A stretch of DNA of 64,000 nt. Origin: Campylobacter lari subsp. lari (lineage in GTDB: Bacteria > Campylobacterota > Campylobacteria > Campylobacterales > Campylobacteraceae). The stretch lies in contig NZ_CP053830.1 in NCBI RefSeq assembly GCF_013372185.1, positions 1,116,001-1,180,000 of the forward strand, in the 5' to 3' direction. The notes under the pieces were generated by a model. It worked only from the letters and a program-made list of their open reading frames with translations. It had not been told where the DNA came from and searched no databases. Both the position numbers and the translations under genes were made by a program. This document shows, in pieces, positions 16,443-27,289 of the stretch. Within the stretch, counting starts at the first letter, position 1; each line of letters opens with the position of its first letter.

Positions 16443-18416
16443 ATGTTTGAACTTACTAGTGATTTTAAGCCAAGTCCTGATCAAAAACAAGCCATTGATG
16501 GTATAGTAAAAAGCATTCAAGCAGGCAATAAATACCAAACCTTGCTAGGTGTTACAGGCAGTGGAAAAACTTTCACTATGGCAAATATCATTAAAAACTT
16601 AAACATACCCACTCTTATCATGAGTCACAATAAAAGCTTATGTGCACAACTTTATAGTGAATTTAAAGGCTTTTTTGCAAATAATCATGTAGAGTATTTT
16701 ATAAGCTATTATGATTATTATCAACCAGAAGCTTATATACCAAGAACGGATGTTTTTATAGAAAAAGATAGTTCTACTAATGAAGATTTAGAAAGATTAA
16801 GACTAAGCGCAAGTGCTTCGCTTTTAAGTTATGATGATGTTATTTGTATAGCTAGTGTTTCAGCAAATTATGGTTTAGGAAATCCAAGTGAGTATGTGGG
16901 TATGGTTTTAATTTTAGAACTAAATATGCAAATTTCACAAAAAGAACTTTTAAAAAAACTTGTAGATATGGGCTATAAACGCAATGATAATTTCTTTGAC
17001 AGAGCTGATTTTAGAGTCAATGGAGATATAGTAGATATATATCCAGCTTATTATGAGGATGAAGCTATTAGGCTTGAGTTTTTTGGCGATGAACTTGAGG
17101 CGATGTATCATTATAATGTTTTAGAAAATAAAAAAGGCAAAGATTTAAACAAATTTATACTTTATCCAACTAGCCAATTTAGCGTTGGTGAAACAAGATT
17201 AAAAAAAGCTATTGAGGGGATTAAAACTGAACTTAATGAGCGTTTGGCTTATTTTGAAAATGAAAATAAACTCGTAGAAGCGCAAAGGTTAAAACAAAGA
17301 GTAGAATTTGACCTTGAAATGCTTCAAAGCACTGGCATGTGCAAAGGAGTAGAAAACTACGCACTGCATTTAACAGGACTTAAAAGCGGTGATACACCTT
17401 ATACTCTTTTTGATTATTTTGCCATTAAAAACCAAGACTTTTTAGTTATCATTGATGAATCCCATGTATCTTTACCGCAATTTCGTGGGATGTTTGCAGG
17501 GGATAGAAGCAGAAAGCAAACTTTAGTTGATTATGGTTTTCGCTTGCCAAGTGCCTTAGATAATAGACCTTTGATGTTTGATGAATTTATTAATAAAAAT
17601 TGTAAATTTTTATTTGTTTCAGCCACGCCTGCACCTTTAGAACTAGAATTAAGCAAAGAAAATATTTTTTATCAAATCATGCGTCCAACAGGGCTTTTAG
17701 ATCCTAAAATAGAAATCAAAGATAGTGAAAATCAAGTAGAAATTTTATACGATGAAGCTAAAAAAGTTATAGAGCGCAATGAAAGAGTTTTGATAACCGT
17801 TTTAACTAAAAAAATGGCTGAAGAGCTTAGTAAATACTACTTAGAACTTGGCTTAAAAGTAAAATACATGCACTCAGAAATTGATGCAATAGAGCGTAAT
17901 GAAATCATCCGTGGTTTAAGAAGTGGTGCTTTTGATATTTTAATCGGGATTAATCTTTTAAGAGAAGGACTTGACTTGCCTGAAGTTTCACTTGTTGCCA
18001 TAATGGATGCAGATAAAGAAGGCTTTTTAAGAAGCACCACCGCACTCATTCAAACCATGGGGCGTGCTGCTAGGAATGTCAATGGAAAAGTATTGCTTTT
18101 TGCCAAAAAAGTCACAAAATCCATGCAAGAAGCTATCGATACTACTAATGAAAGAAGAACTTTGCAAGAAGCTTATAATAAAAAACACAACATCACACCA
18201 ACCTCAGTAAAAAGAAATATAGAAGAAAGTTTAAAACATGAACTTGAGCAAGGAGAAATTTATCGCAAAGGCAAAGAACTTGAAAAAATGCCCGCAAAAG
18301 AACGCGCCAAAATAGTAAAAGAATTAAGAAAACAAATGCTAGAAGCTGCTAAAAATCTTGAATTTGAAAAAGCAGCAATGCTTAGAGATGAGATTAATAA
18401 ATTAAGAACTTTATAA
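16443..18416 (+). CDS. uvrB: excinuclease ABC subunit B
   Basis: UvrB verifies damage after UvrA loading and positions UvrC for incision in nucleotide excision repair. The 657 residues include Walker A ([12 protein letters not shown], about 35-46), the beta-hairpin that probes the strand ([19 protein letters not shown], about 92-110), helicase motif [33 protein letters not shown], and QTMGRAARN. The C-terminal UVR motif ([16 protein letters not shown]), which contacts UvrC, is intact. Length agrees with the family. It is transcribed alone and ends at a shared hairpin with efp. Confidence 0.98.
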   Translation: MFELTSDFKPSPDQKQAIDGIVKSIQAGNKYQTLLGVTGSGKTFTMANIIKNLNIPTLIMSHNKSLCAQLYSEFKGFFANNHVEYFISYYDYYQPEAYIPRTDVFIEKDSSTNEDLERLRLSASASLLSYDDVICIASVSANYGLGNPSEYVGMVLILELNMQISQKELLKKLVDMGYKRNDNFFDRADFRVNGDIVDIYPAYYEDEAIRLEFFGDELEAMYHYNVLENKKGKDLNKFILYPTSQFSVGETRLKKAIEGIKTELNERLAYFENENKLVEAQRLKQRVEFDLEMLQSTGMCKGVENYALHLTGLKSGDTPYTLFDYFAIKNQDFLVIIDESHVSLPQFRGMFAGDRSRKQTLVDYGFRLPSALDNRPLMFDEFINKNCKFLFVSATPAPLELELSKENIFYQIMRPTGLLDPKIEIKDSENQVEILYDEAKKVIERNERVLITVLTKKMAEELSKYYLELGLKVKYMHSEIDAIERNEIIRGLRSGAFDILIGINLLREGLDLPEVSLVAIMDADKEGFLRSTTALIQTMGRAARNVNGKVLLFAKKVTKSMQEAIDTTNERRTLQEAYNKKHNITPTSVKRNIEESLKHELEQGEIYRKGKELEKMPAKERAKIVKELRKQMLEAAKNLEFEKAAMLRDEINKLRTL

Positions 18417-18437
18417 TCCCTTAAAATAAGGGATTAT
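18413..18437. terminator. bidirectional terminator between uvrB and efp
   Basis: A perfect 10-bp inverted repeat (ATAATCCCTT / AAGGGATTAT) separated by 5 nt lies in the 17-nt gap between the two convergent genes and overlaps both ends. It is followed by TTATTT on the plus side. Confidence 0.7.
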
Positions 18438-19003
18438 TTATTTGCTCTTTCTATGTATTCCCCGCGTACAGTATCAACGCGAATCACTTCCCCTTCTAAC
18501 ACATGAAAAGGAATTTGTACTACTGCACCTGTTTCTAAAGTAGCTGGTTTTTTATTTGAGCCTTGAGTGTCACCTTTGAAATTTGGTGCTGTTTCGATAA
18601 TTTTAAGCTCCATTACTTGAGGCACTTCCACACCAATTGCTTTTCCATTGTGAAATAAAACATCTACCATGGTTCCATCAAGCATCCATTTTTTAGCTTC
18701 ACCCACATCTTCATCGCTAATTGCAACTTGCTCATAAGTTTGAGTATCCATAAATTGACAATTTTCACCATCATCGTATAGATATTGCATTTGTTTTTCT
18801 TCTAAATTTGGAGATTCACATTTATCCCCTGCATGGAAAGTTTTTTCTAAAACCTTACCATCGATAAAAGATTTAATTTTAATACGAACAAAAGCAGGAC
18901 CTTTTCCTGGTTTTACGTGTTGATATTCTACGATTTTAAATGGAATTCCATCTATTTCTATTTTTAAACCTTTTTTTAAATCTCCCATTCCATAAGAAGC
19001 CAT
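18434..19003 (-). CDS. efp: translation elongation factor P
   Basis: EF-P relieves ribosome stalling at consecutive prolines by binding between the P and E sites. The 189 residues have the three-domain family layout, with the loop [12 protein letters not shown] placing the modifiable residue at Lys34, the same position that is beta-lysylated in E. coli. The C-terminal block ends GEYIERA. The modifying enzymes are not in this window. A 60-nt gap separates it from the upstream serA, and the AAGGAAAATAT before the ATG is a good ribosome site. Confidence 0.97.
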   Translation of the reverse strand: MASYGMGDLKKGLKIEIDGIPFKIVEYQHVKPGKGPAFVRIKIKSFIDGKVLEKTFHAGDKCESPNLEEKQMQYLYDDGENCQFMDTQTYEQVAISDEDVGEAKKWMLDGTMVDVLFHNGKAIGVEVPQVMELKIIETAPNFKGDTQGSNKKPATLETGAVVQIPFHVLEGEVIRVDTVRGEYIERANK

Positions 19004-19063
19004 ATATTTTCCTTAATTTTAAAATTAAAAAATAATTGTAACAATTAAGGCTTATAAAAAGCC

Positions 19064-20644
19064 TTAAATTTCTGCATATTCTGCAAAAATACAAGCATCA
19101 ACTGCTCTTAATTCCTCAAGTAAAGCTTTTGAAATTTTTGCATCAAGCAAAATCACAGCTAAAGCTTTTCCAAAGCCATTTCTACCAAGTCTAAAATCAG
19201 CTATATTGACATTATTTTTAGCTAAAATTCCGCTAACATTAGCAATAACTCCTGGTATATCATTATTATTTAAAATTATCATTTTCCCTTTTGGTTTAAA
19301 ATCTACATCAAAACCATTTAACTCTACTATCCTTTGTTCATTTTCACCAAAAATAGTCCCTGAGATAGAAAGGTTAGAATTATCTGTAATTACCTTTATG
19401 GTAATTTTATTACTATAACCACTACTTGGTAAAATACAAGAAGAAAGTTCCACACCCTTATCTTTAGCTACAAAATGTGCGTTAATATAATTAATATTTT
19501 CACCTAAAATTCCTCTTAAAACACTCACTGTCGCAAAAGTTAGCAAAGACTCATTATATTCACTAATTTGTCCTTCACTTTCAAGTTTAATAGCCTTAAT
19601 AGGAGTTTTATCAAGCTGAGCAGCCAAAAAGCCCATTTTTGAAATAAGCTCAATATAAGGCGCTACAAAACTTGGTAAATCTTCAGTTTTAATTGGTAAA
19701 TTTAAAGCATTAGGATAAGAAATTCCTCTTGCAGCATTTAAAGCTTGCTCACATGCTTGGATAGCTATATTTTCTTGACTTTCTAAGGTATTTGCACCAA
19801 GATGAGAAGTAACAGAAACATTTTCAAATTCTAAAAATGGATGATTAGTTGCAGGTTCTTTATTAAACACATCTATACCAAGCCAAGCTATTTTGCCACT
19901 TTTTAAACCTTCACACAATGCATCTTCATTATAAAGACCACCTCTGGCACAATTTATCAATCTTACACCATCTTTCATTTTAGAAATTTCTTCAAAAGAA
20001 ATCATATCTGTTGTTTCTTTTGTTTTTGGTGTATGTATGGTAATAAAATCACTTTGAGTTAAAATTACATCTAAAGAATTCACACACTCAATACCCAAAT
20101 CAGTCATTTTAGAAGCTACCACATAAGGATCATAAGCTATAACTTTCATACCAAAAGCTTTTGCGCGTACAGCTACTCTTGAACCTATATTACCAAAACC
20201 TATAACCCCTAAAGTTTTGTTCATAAGTTCAACACCATACCACTTTTCTCTTTCCCATCTTCTTTGTATTTTTAAAAAATTATGTGCATTGACAAAAGAT
20301 CTTGCAGAGCACAATAAGTGATTCATAGTAAGTTCAACTGCTGCTATGGTATTAGCCGTTGGCACATTCATAACTATAATGCCTTTTTTAGAGCATTCAT
20401 CTATATCAACATTATCAACCCCAACACCTGCTCTAACTAAAGCTTTTAAATTAGAACATGCATTGATAAATTTCAAATCCACATCTGTTGAACTTCTGGT
20501 AATAGCCACATCTACATCACTTAATTTTGTTAAAAGTTCATCTTTAGGTAAATGCGCTGCTTCAATAAGTTCTACATCATCAGCTTTTCTTAAAAGCTCC
20601 ACACCTTTATCTAATATTGCATCACATACAATAATTTTTTTCAT
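19064..20644 (-). CDS. serA: D-3-phosphoglycerate dehydrogenase
   Basis: SerA oxidises 3-phosphoglycerate with NAD as the first step of serine synthesis. The 526-residue long form has the NAD-binding GVIGFGNIGSRVA (about 150-162), catalytic Arg in NCARGGLYNE, Glu in GIDVFNKEPA, His in SHLGANTLESQEN, then an intervening domain and a C-terminal ACT domain (MIILNNNDIPGVIANVSGI) that normally senses serine. I start it at ATG 20644 because AAAGGAGG lies 7 nt upstream; a TTG two codons earlier would be too close. The ATG overlaps the stop of the preceding gene (ATGA). It closes the pheS-to-serA run. Confidence 0.95.
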   Translation of the reverse strand: MKKIIVCDAILDKGVELLRKADDVELIEAAHLPKDELLTKLSDVDVAITRSSTDVDLKFINACSNLKALVRAGVGVDNVDIDECSKKGIIVMNVPTANTIAAVELTMNHLLCSARSFVNAHNFLKIQRRWEREKWYGVELMNKTLGVIGFGNIGSRVAVRAKAFGMKVIAYDPYVVASKMTDLGIECVNSLDVILTQSDFITIHTPKTKETTDMISFEEISKMKDGVRLINCARGGLYNEDALCEGLKSGKIAWLGIDVFNKEPATNHPFLEFENVSVTSHLGANTLESQENIAIQACEQALNAARGISYPNALNLPIKTEDLPSFVAPYIELISKMGFLAAQLDKTPIKAIKLESEGQISEYNESLLTFATVSVLRGILGENINYINAHFVAKDKGVELSSCILPSSGYSNKITIKVITDNSNLSISGTIFGENEQRIVELNGFDVDFKPKGKMIILNNNDIPGVIANVSGILAKNNVNIADFRLGRNGFGKALAVILLDAKISKALLEELRAVDACIFAEYAEI

Positions 20645-21120
20645 AACCAAACCTCCTTTAATTTTGCATTTATGTTGTAAATTTTTAATTTGTCGATCAG
20701 TGCGTTTAAAACTTTTTCATTATTTGTATCTAAATAAATTGCCACTTCATCTTTGCTTTGTGTTAAAGTGTATTTGATAAAAAAAGAATGCAAGGTTTGC
20801 TTCAAACAAAACATAGAATAAACATCGTTTTTATTTACATCGAGCATATAAAATTTTTGCTTTGGTTTTACTACAGAATCATCCATATTAAAACTCATAT
20901 AAAATTCATTTACTGCTGGAGAAAAATCATTAATTTTAAGATTTGAGAGTTTATCTTGCCAAGTTTGTGGTAATTCTTTTTTTATATCATCAAAAGAATA
21001 TTTAACATTTTGTGAGATAGGTAAATTTCCAACACTTACATATCTCACCATAAAAACAAAAGCAACAATCAAAACTAGGCTTAACAAGCCTAAAATACCA
21101 TAAAGGGTATATTTTTTCAT
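20641..21120 (-). CDS. single-pass membrane protein of unknown function
   Basis: A 159-residue protein with an N-terminal membrane anchor (YTLYGILGLLSLVLIVAFVF) and a periplasmic domain of about 130 residues with no motif I recognise. It lies 6 nt after rpsA and overlaps serA by 4 nt, and as I recall keeps this position between rpsA and serA in C. jejuni. Conservation of place suggests a stable role, but neither neighbour hints at it. Confidence 0.72.
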   Translation of the reverse strand: MKKYTLYGILGLLSLVLIVAFVFMVRYVSVGNLPISQNVKYSFDDIKKELPQTWQDKLSNLKINDFSPAVNEFYMSFNMDDSVVKPKQKFYMLDVNKNDVYSMFCLKQTLHSFFIKYTLTQSKDEVAIYLDTNNEKVLNALIDKLKIYNINAKLKEVWL

Positions 21121-21126
21121 TTGTGA

Positions 21127-22794
21127 TTATGAAAGTTGATCTTTAATAATATCACCTAAAGTTACTTTATCATTATCATTGATTTCGTTTAACGCTTCTC
21201 TTTCTTTCATTTTTGCAAGACTTTTTACGCTTAAACGAATTCTATTTTTCTTTTCATCAATGAAAACAATTAAAGCTTCTATTGCATCGCCTACTTTTAA
21301 ACTTGAAAAATCGATATTACCTAAATCTTCTTTGTGAATTAGCGCATCAACACCCTCTTCAAGCTCTACAAAAACTCCAAAATCCTTAATATCTCTAATT
21401 TTTCCTGAGATAATATCATTTACTTGATGTTTTTGTGCATAAACTTGTACAGGACTTTTTTGCAATTCTTTAGTGCTTAAAGAAATTTTTTGATTTTCTT
21501 TATCAAGTTTGATGATTTTAACTTCTATAACATCGCCAACTTTATACATATCTTTGCATTTATCGTTTCTATTCCATGAAGCATCTTCATTATGCAACAA
21601 ACCTTCTAAGTTTGCAATTTTTACAAAGGCACCAAAATTAGTCACAGAAGTAACACTACCTTTTACCACATCACCTACTTTATGTGATTTTAAAAACTCA
21701 TCAAAAGGTTTTGCTAATAAATTTTTTAAAGAAACTCTAAGTCTTCTTTCTTTAGCATTAATCTCAATCACTTCCACATCAAGCTCTTGACCTTCGCTAA
21801 TATAATCTTTTGGATTTTTAGCATTTTTATCCCAAGAAATTTCGCTTATATGTAAAAATCCTTCTATATCATTTCCTAAATCCACAAAAGCACCATATGG
21901 CTCTATATTTGAAACTGTAACCTTAATAGTGTCACCAACCTCTAAACCATCTTTAATCTCATCCCAAGGATCAGGCATAGCAAGCTTTATAGACAAGGAA
22001 AGATGTTTTTTATCTTTATCATATTTAATCACTTTTACAGGAACCTTATCACCCTCATTATACAGTGAACTAGGATTTACTGGCCCTTTATAAGAAATTT
22101 CACTATAATGAACCAAACCATCAACACCGCCTACATCAACAAACATGCCATAAGTTGTGATTTTTTTAACAATACCTTCTATGATTTCTTCTTGATTTAA
22201 CACATTTGAGATAATTTCTTTGCGTTTTTTTCTTTCTTCATCTACTATTTTTTTTCTTGAAACTACTATACTTTGAGCTTCTTTATCAATTTTGATGATT
22301 TTAACTTTGAAAGTTTTATTGATGATGTTGTTTGAATCTTTAAAGCTACTTTGTGATTTTGGCAAGAAAAATTCTACTCCATTTTCATCCACAGCTACAA
22401 AACCGCCTCTATTTTTACCAATGATTTTTACATCAAACATACTTTCATCATCTTTATAATTATCAATAAATTCTTTAACTTTTTGCTTTCTTAAAGCTTT
22501 TTTATGAGAAAGTAAAGATCTGCCACCGCGAGAACCCACTATAGCAACTTCTAATGTATCGCCTTCTTTGAAGATAAATTCGCCTTTATCATTTTGAATT
22601 TCTTCTATTGCTAAAATACCTTCTGATTTTTGCCCTACATTTACAAACACCTCATCGCCTTTAATCGCGACAATTATCCCTTGTGTAGTTGCCTCCTCAT
22701 CAGACTTGAAAGATTCCTCAAGCATTTGCTCAAAATCTTCTTCTATGATAATATCCTCTAGTCTGTTTTGAACTTTTTTGTTCACCTCGCTCAT
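21127..22794 (-). CDS. rpsA: 30S ribosomal protein S1
   Basis: Ribosomal protein S1 binds mRNA and promotes initiation. In its 555 residues I count six S1-type OB-fold repeats, visible as recurring GxVxxxxxxGxFVxxG patterns: GIIVAIKGDEVFVNVG (about 39), a divergent second repeat (VKIIGKNRGGFVAVDENG), GIVKKITTYGMFVDVG (about 205), VTVSNIEPYGAFVDLG (about 291), GSVTSVTNFGAFVKI (about 377) and GKIRDIKDFGVFVEL (about 465). It follows ispH by 55 nt. The ispH-rpsA neighbourhood is conserved in epsilonproteobacteria and Firmicutes, where the two are sometimes fused. Confidence 0.96.
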   Translation of the reverse strand: MSEVNKKVQNRLEDIIIEEDFEQMLEESFKSDEEATTQGIIVAIKGDEVFVNVGQKSEGILAIEEIQNDKGEFIFKEGDTLEVAIVGSRGGRSLLSHKKALRKQKVKEFIDNYKDDESMFDVKIIGKNRGGFVAVDENGVEFFLPKSQSSFKDSNNIINKTFKVKIIKIDKEAQSIVVSRKKIVDEERKKRKEIISNVLNQEEIIEGIVKKITTYGMFVDVGGVDGLVHYSEISYKGPVNPSSLYNEGDKVPVKVIKYDKDKKHLSLSIKLAMPDPWDEIKDGLEVGDTIKVTVSNIEPYGAFVDLGNDIEGFLHISEISWDKNAKNPKDYISEGQELDVEVIEINAKERRLRVSLKNLLAKPFDEFLKSHKVGDVVKGSVTSVTNFGAFVKIANLEGLLHNEDASWNRNDKCKDMYKVGDVIEVKIIKLDKENQKISLSTKELQKSPVQVYAQKHQVNDIISGKIRDIKDFGVFVELEEGVDALIHKEDLGNIDFSSLKVGDAIEALIVFIDEKKNRIRLSVKSLAKMKEREALNEINDNDKVTLGDIIKDQLS

Positions 22795-22849
22795 CGTGGT
22801 CCTTTGTTTTAAATTTTAATTCTTGATTATAGTATTGTTTTCTTTAAAC

Positions 22850-23686
22850 TTAGTTAATTTTGGTATATTCTTTGATTTTTTCTAAAACCAAATCAATCAC
22901 CCAATCAGGTGTAGAGGCACCCGCACTAACACCACATTTTTCTTTACCGCTAAACCATTCTTTTTGAATTTCTTTTTCATTTTCGATTAAGTAGCTATCC
23001 TCGCAGTAATTTTTTGCTATTAAAAAAAGCTGCTTAGTATTAGCTGAATTTTTTCCGCCAACTATCACCATTACATCACTTTTTTTGGCAAGCTCATTGA
23101 TAGCTTCTTGATTTTTAAAAGTCGCATCACATATGGTATTAAAAACGCGAACTTCCTTAACCTTAAGCATTAAAAAATTTACAATTTCCATAAATTTTTC
23201 TATCTTTTTTGTAGTTTGTGATACCACTGCAATCTTAGAAGGCAATTTAATATCAAATAATTCTTTTTCATCAAGAACCACATAAGCTTTAGTGCTTACA
23301 TAACTTCTAACCCCTTTTACTTCAGGATGATTTTCATCTCCAAAAATCACAACCTCATAGCCTTCTTTGCTCATTTGCTCACAAATTTTTTGAGGTTTAG
23401 TCACAAAAGGACAAGTTGCATCAAAAATTTCTATATCTTTTTGTTTTAATTTTTCTAAATCTTGTTTGGTTATACCATGGGTTCTAATGATAGCTTTTTG
23501 TTCTGTGCTAAGCTCGCTAATATCATTTAATGTTTTAACATTATAATTTTTCCAAAGTCTTGTGATTTCTTCATTATTATGAATTAAAGGGCCTATGGTA
23601 GCTGCATCTTTAATTTGCTCAGCCTTTTTAATAGCTCTTTTTACTCCAAAACAAAAACCATAACTTTTTGCTAGTTCAATCTCCAA
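22850..23686 (-). CDS. ispH: HMBPP reductase IspH (LytB)
   Basis: IspH makes IPP and DMAPP from HMBPP, the last step of the non-mevalonate pathway, with a [4Fe-4S] cluster. The 278-residue protein has the three cluster cysteines at Cys12 (YGFCFGVKRA), Cys92 (DATCPFV) and Cys186 (NTICDATF), plus the substrate-binding histidines (GPLIHNNEE, IRTHG) and SAGASTPDWVI near the end. The start is TTG, preceded by AGGAGCTAAAA, and lies inside the last 11 nt of aroA. Upstream partner ispG is separate at 12390. Confidence 0.97.
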   Translation of the reverse strand: MEIELAKSYGFCFGVKRAIKKAEQIKDAATIGPLIHNNEEITRLWKNYNVKTLNDISELSTEQKAIIRTHGITKQDLEKLKQKDIEIFDATCPFVTKPQKICEQMSKEGYEVVIFGDENHPEVKGVRSYVSTKAYVVLDEKELFDIKLPSKIAVVSQTTKKIEKFMEIVNFLMLKVKEVRVFNTICDATFKNQEAINELAKKSDVMVIVGGKNSANTKQLFLIAKNYCEDSYLIENEKEIQKEWFSGKEKCGVSAGASTPDWVIDLVLEKIKEYTKIN

Positions 23687-24962
23687 TTTTAGCTCCTATT
23701 TGCTTTAAAATCTCAACAAAATTTGGAAAAGAAGTTTTTATACATTCACTATCATCAACCTCCATTCCACATCTTAAACCTAAAATCAAAAAACTCATCG
23801 CGATTCTATGATCTCCAAAGCTTTTTATTTTCGCACTTTTAGCTTCACCACCTTCTACCTCAAAACCATCTTCAAATTCTTTTATTTTTATGCCACATTT
23901 TTGCAAATTTAATACAATTGATTTAATTCTATCACTTTCTTTTACACGCAATTCTTTAGCATTTTTTATAATGCTTTTTCCTTGTGCGCAAGCAAAAGCT
24001 ATAGCTAAAGCTGGAATTTCATCTATTAGCCATGCGATATTTTCGCTCACATTTACTGCCTTTAAAGGCGCACTTTCAACACAAATTTCTCCAATACTTT
24101 CAAAATCTTCATTAGTAATATTATAAGAAATTTTTGCACCCATTTTTTCTAAAATTTTAAAAGCTTCAATGCGCGTTTTATTTAATAAAACATTTTTTAA
24201 AACAACTTTTGAATTTGGTAAAATACAAGCAGCTAAGGCAAAATAAAAGGCCGATGATGGATCATTTGGTACACATACTTGGAATGCTTTTAATTTTTCT
24301 TTTAAAGGATTTATTTTAATAAAAGTTTTATCCTCATTTAAATATTCAATGCAAGCTCCCATTTTATTAAGTATGATCTCGCTATGATCTCTTGAAAGCT
24401 CAATTTCTTTAAAATAACTTTCTTTTTTGGCAAATAAAGCTGCTAAGATTAAAGCTGATTTTACCTGAGCTGAAGCAATATTACTTTTATAATTAAAACC
24501 ATCCAACTTAGCTCCTTGTATACAAATAGGTGCTAAATTTGCATTAGCTCTTCCATAAATCTTAGCTCCTAAACTCATCAAAGGCTCACTCACCCTCTTC
24601 ATCGGTCTAGCATTTAAATAACAATCTCCACTGAGTACAAAAAATTCATCTTCAATAGCACTTAAAAGACCTATTAAAAGCCTCATAGCTGTACCTGAAT
24701 TTCCACAATCTAAAACACAATTTGGAGATTTTATATGTTTTGGAGCTTTAATGTAAACTAATCCATCAATCTCTTCAACCTCAGCTCCCAAAGCTTGAAT
24801 GATTGCTAAGGTATGCAAGGTATCTTGTGCTTTTAGGTAATTTTTAATCTTACAAGTTCCTTGGGTAAGCAAAGAAAAGATAGCAAAGCGATGGGATATA
24901 GACTTATCAGAAGCTATATCTTCAAGCTCTGCTGTAAAAGAACCAATAGGACTGATTTTCAT
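23676..24962 (-). CDS. aroA: EPSP synthase (3-phosphoshikimate 1-carboxyvinyltransferase)
   Basis: AroA transfers the enolpyruvyl group of PEP to shikimate-3-phosphate. The 428 residues carry DKSISHRFAIFSLL (about 18-31), LDCGNSGTAMRLLIGLL (about 84-100), PNDPSSAFYFALAA, and RVKESDRIKSI near 335, the family signatures for the phosphate and PEP sites. The residue after the NSG loop is Thr followed by Ala (NSGTAMR), as in many bacteria. The start overlaps pheT by 4 nt and the end overlaps ispH by 11 nt, so it is translated within the phe operon. Confidence 0.97.
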   Translation of the reverse strand: MKISPIGSFTAELEDIASDKSISHRFAIFSLLTQGTCKIKNYLKAQDTLHTLAIIQALGAEVEEIDGLVYIKAPKHIKSPNCVLDCGNSGTAMRLLIGLLSAIEDEFFVLSGDCYLNARPMKRVSEPLMSLGAKIYGRANANLAPICIQGAKLDGFNYKSNIASAQVKSALILAALFAKKESYFKEIELSRDHSEIILNKMGACIEYLNEDKTFIKINPLKEKLKAFQVCVPNDPSSAFYFALAACILPNSKVVLKNVLLNKTRIEAFKILEKMGAKISYNITNEDFESIGEICVESAPLKAVNVSENIAWLIDEIPALAIAFACAQGKSIIKNAKELRVKESDRIKSIVLNLQKCGIKIKEFEDGFEVEGGEAKSAKIKSFGDHRIAMSFLILGLRCGMEVDDSECIKTSFPNFVEILKQIGAKIGD

Positions 24963-27289
24963 CGAAGTTTTAAACCATACTCATCATCTAAAACCTTGAT
25001 GATTTTATCAATATATTCAAGAATAATATTATCTTCTAAGGTTTTTTCAAAATCTCTAAATACTAAATTAATAGTCAAGCTATAAAAATCACCTAAATTC
25101 TCATCTGTATATAAATCTACCACTCTAAAGCTTTCCAATCTTTCAATATCTAATTTAGTAATAGTGTGTTTGATTTTTTCATATTCAAAACCCTTAGGTA
25201 TAACTATACTTAAATCCCTGCTCATAGATGGAAATTTAGAATAAGCTTTAGCGGTTTTAAAGTCTTGTTTTAAGCCTTCTAAATCAAGCTCACAAATATA
25301 AGTTTTAGCCAAATCTCTTTTATTTTCTATACCTAAATGCATCCTACCTATAAACCCTATACGCTTACCGTTTTTATATACATTTGCTTGCTCATATGGG
25401 CTTAAAAATGCATATTCTGATTTTTGCAAACTAAACTCACCTATAATGCTTTTTAATTCTGCTAAAAAAGTGTAAAAATCTACCAAAACAGGCTTGGCCT
25501 TATTTGTGATTTTAGCTTCTTCTTTGTAACCACTAAAGATCATCGCAAATTTAGCATGCTCGTTTGAAAACTCATCAAAAACACTGCCACATTCAAAAAG
25601 TTTGATTTTCTTTTTTGAATTTCTTAGATTAAAGCTTGCTGCATTTAAAAGATGATTTATCAAAGTGCTTCTTAAAGTATTAAGCTCATTGGTGATAGGA
25701 TTAATAAGCTTATTTTTAATGCATTTAAATCCTAATTGACTTAATTGTTCTTCATTATCTAAAACATAATGCACACTTTCAAAATACCCATTGCTACTTG
25801 CTTTTAATCTTAAATTTTTAAGCTCTTGATAATCAAAATACACTTTATTTAAGCGATTTTTTTCTTTAAATTCTAAAGCTTTTGATGGGATATTATCAAT
25901 ACCAATAATTCTTACTATCTCTTCACTAATATCAGCTATATTTGCTATATCACTGCGATGAAGTGGGATTTTGATATTAAATTGTTCATCATTTACTACA
26001 CTTATTTCAAAGCCTAGTTTTTTAAGAATTTTTACTAAATTATTTTTATCTATAGGCATACCAATGATTTTATCAATCTCTGCGCCAAAAATACCAATAA
26101 TATTTGCTTCATTTTCCTTAAAAACTTGTTGGCTTCCTGAAAAAACACTCATCGCGCTAATTTTTAAGCATTCATTAAATAAATACTCCATTCCCAAAGA
26201 AAGTTTAGGCTCGCTACCTCTTAAAGAGCGATATATAGTGTCATTTTTCTTTTTATAAAAGGCTATTGCATTTGCTATAGTTTGAGGATGAGTATAACTT
26301 GCTTCTATAATGATAATTTTACTCTCATCATTGATTTTAAATTTATCTTCTTGCTCTATACCTGCTAAAGCAATCAACTCATCTTTATAATAAACTCCAT
26401 ATTCTCCATGTTCTTGAGTTTTAATTTCTAAAACAATCTTTTCATCGATTTGACAATCTTGACAAAGTTTATGAAAATCATAAGCACAAAAAATTACTCC
26501 ACTTGCATGAGTTGCATATGTTAAAAGATTTTCTATGTTATTATTTTTATATGCTTCAATCAAGGCAAGGCGAATTTGTATTGTAATATTTAGTTTAAAC
26601 TCTTCTTTGATTTCTAATGCCCTATATGCAAAAAAACCTTCAACATCGCTTTGATTTTTAACACTGAGTATTCTTCCTATACCTACACTATTTTCACTTT
26701 CTTTTAAAGGATTTAATTCTTTTAAATTTAAATCAAGTGCTGCGCTTAAATCTCTAGCAACACCATATAAACTCAAGCAATCACCGCGATTTGGAGTAAG
26801 TTCTATTTCAATTAATTCATCATTAAAAAGTTCATAATCATTTAAAGCTTTTCCTAGAACTAATTCCCCCATACTCTCATCTAAAACCATAATACCTTCA
26901 TTACTTTTTCCAAAACCAAGCTCGCTAGATGAGCAAATCATACCCATAGATTCAACCCCTCTAAGTTTGGCAGGTTTAATTTCAAGTCCATTTGGAAGCA
27001 CTGCACCCACTAAAGATACGGCTACAAATTGATCTTTATCAACATTTTTAGCACCGCACACAATTTGTAAAATTTCGCTACCTATATCAACTTTGCAAAT
27101 ATTTAATTTATCTGAATTTTCATGTTTAACTTTTTCTAAAACCTTACCTATTACAACTTTTTGGGGAGCTTTAACACTTTTAAAACTATCAACTTCTAAT
27201 CCTATGGAATTTAAAGTATTTACTATAGCTTGCGTTGATATTTCACTTAAATCAATCCATTCGTTTAACCAATTTCTACTAATAATCAT
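24959..27289 (-). CDS. pheT: phenylalanyl-tRNA synthetase beta subunit
   Basis: The beta chain of the (alpha-beta)2 enzyme that charges tRNA-Phe. Its 776 residues show the EMAP-like tRNA-binding domain ([23 protein letters not shown], starting about 45), the B1-B5 domains including [14 protein letters not shown], and the C-terminal FDX-ACB anticodon domain ([17 protein letters not shown]). The editing region corresponding to B3/B4 looks shortened and divergent compared with E. coli PheT, a trait of epsilonproteobacterial enzymes as far as I can judge. It overlaps pheS and aroA by 4 nt each. Confidence 0.95.

Noticed and set aside
20346-20777. 143-codon plus-strand frame across serA and its upstream neighbour
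   Set aside because: It spans two well-supported genes on the other strand and has no start context.
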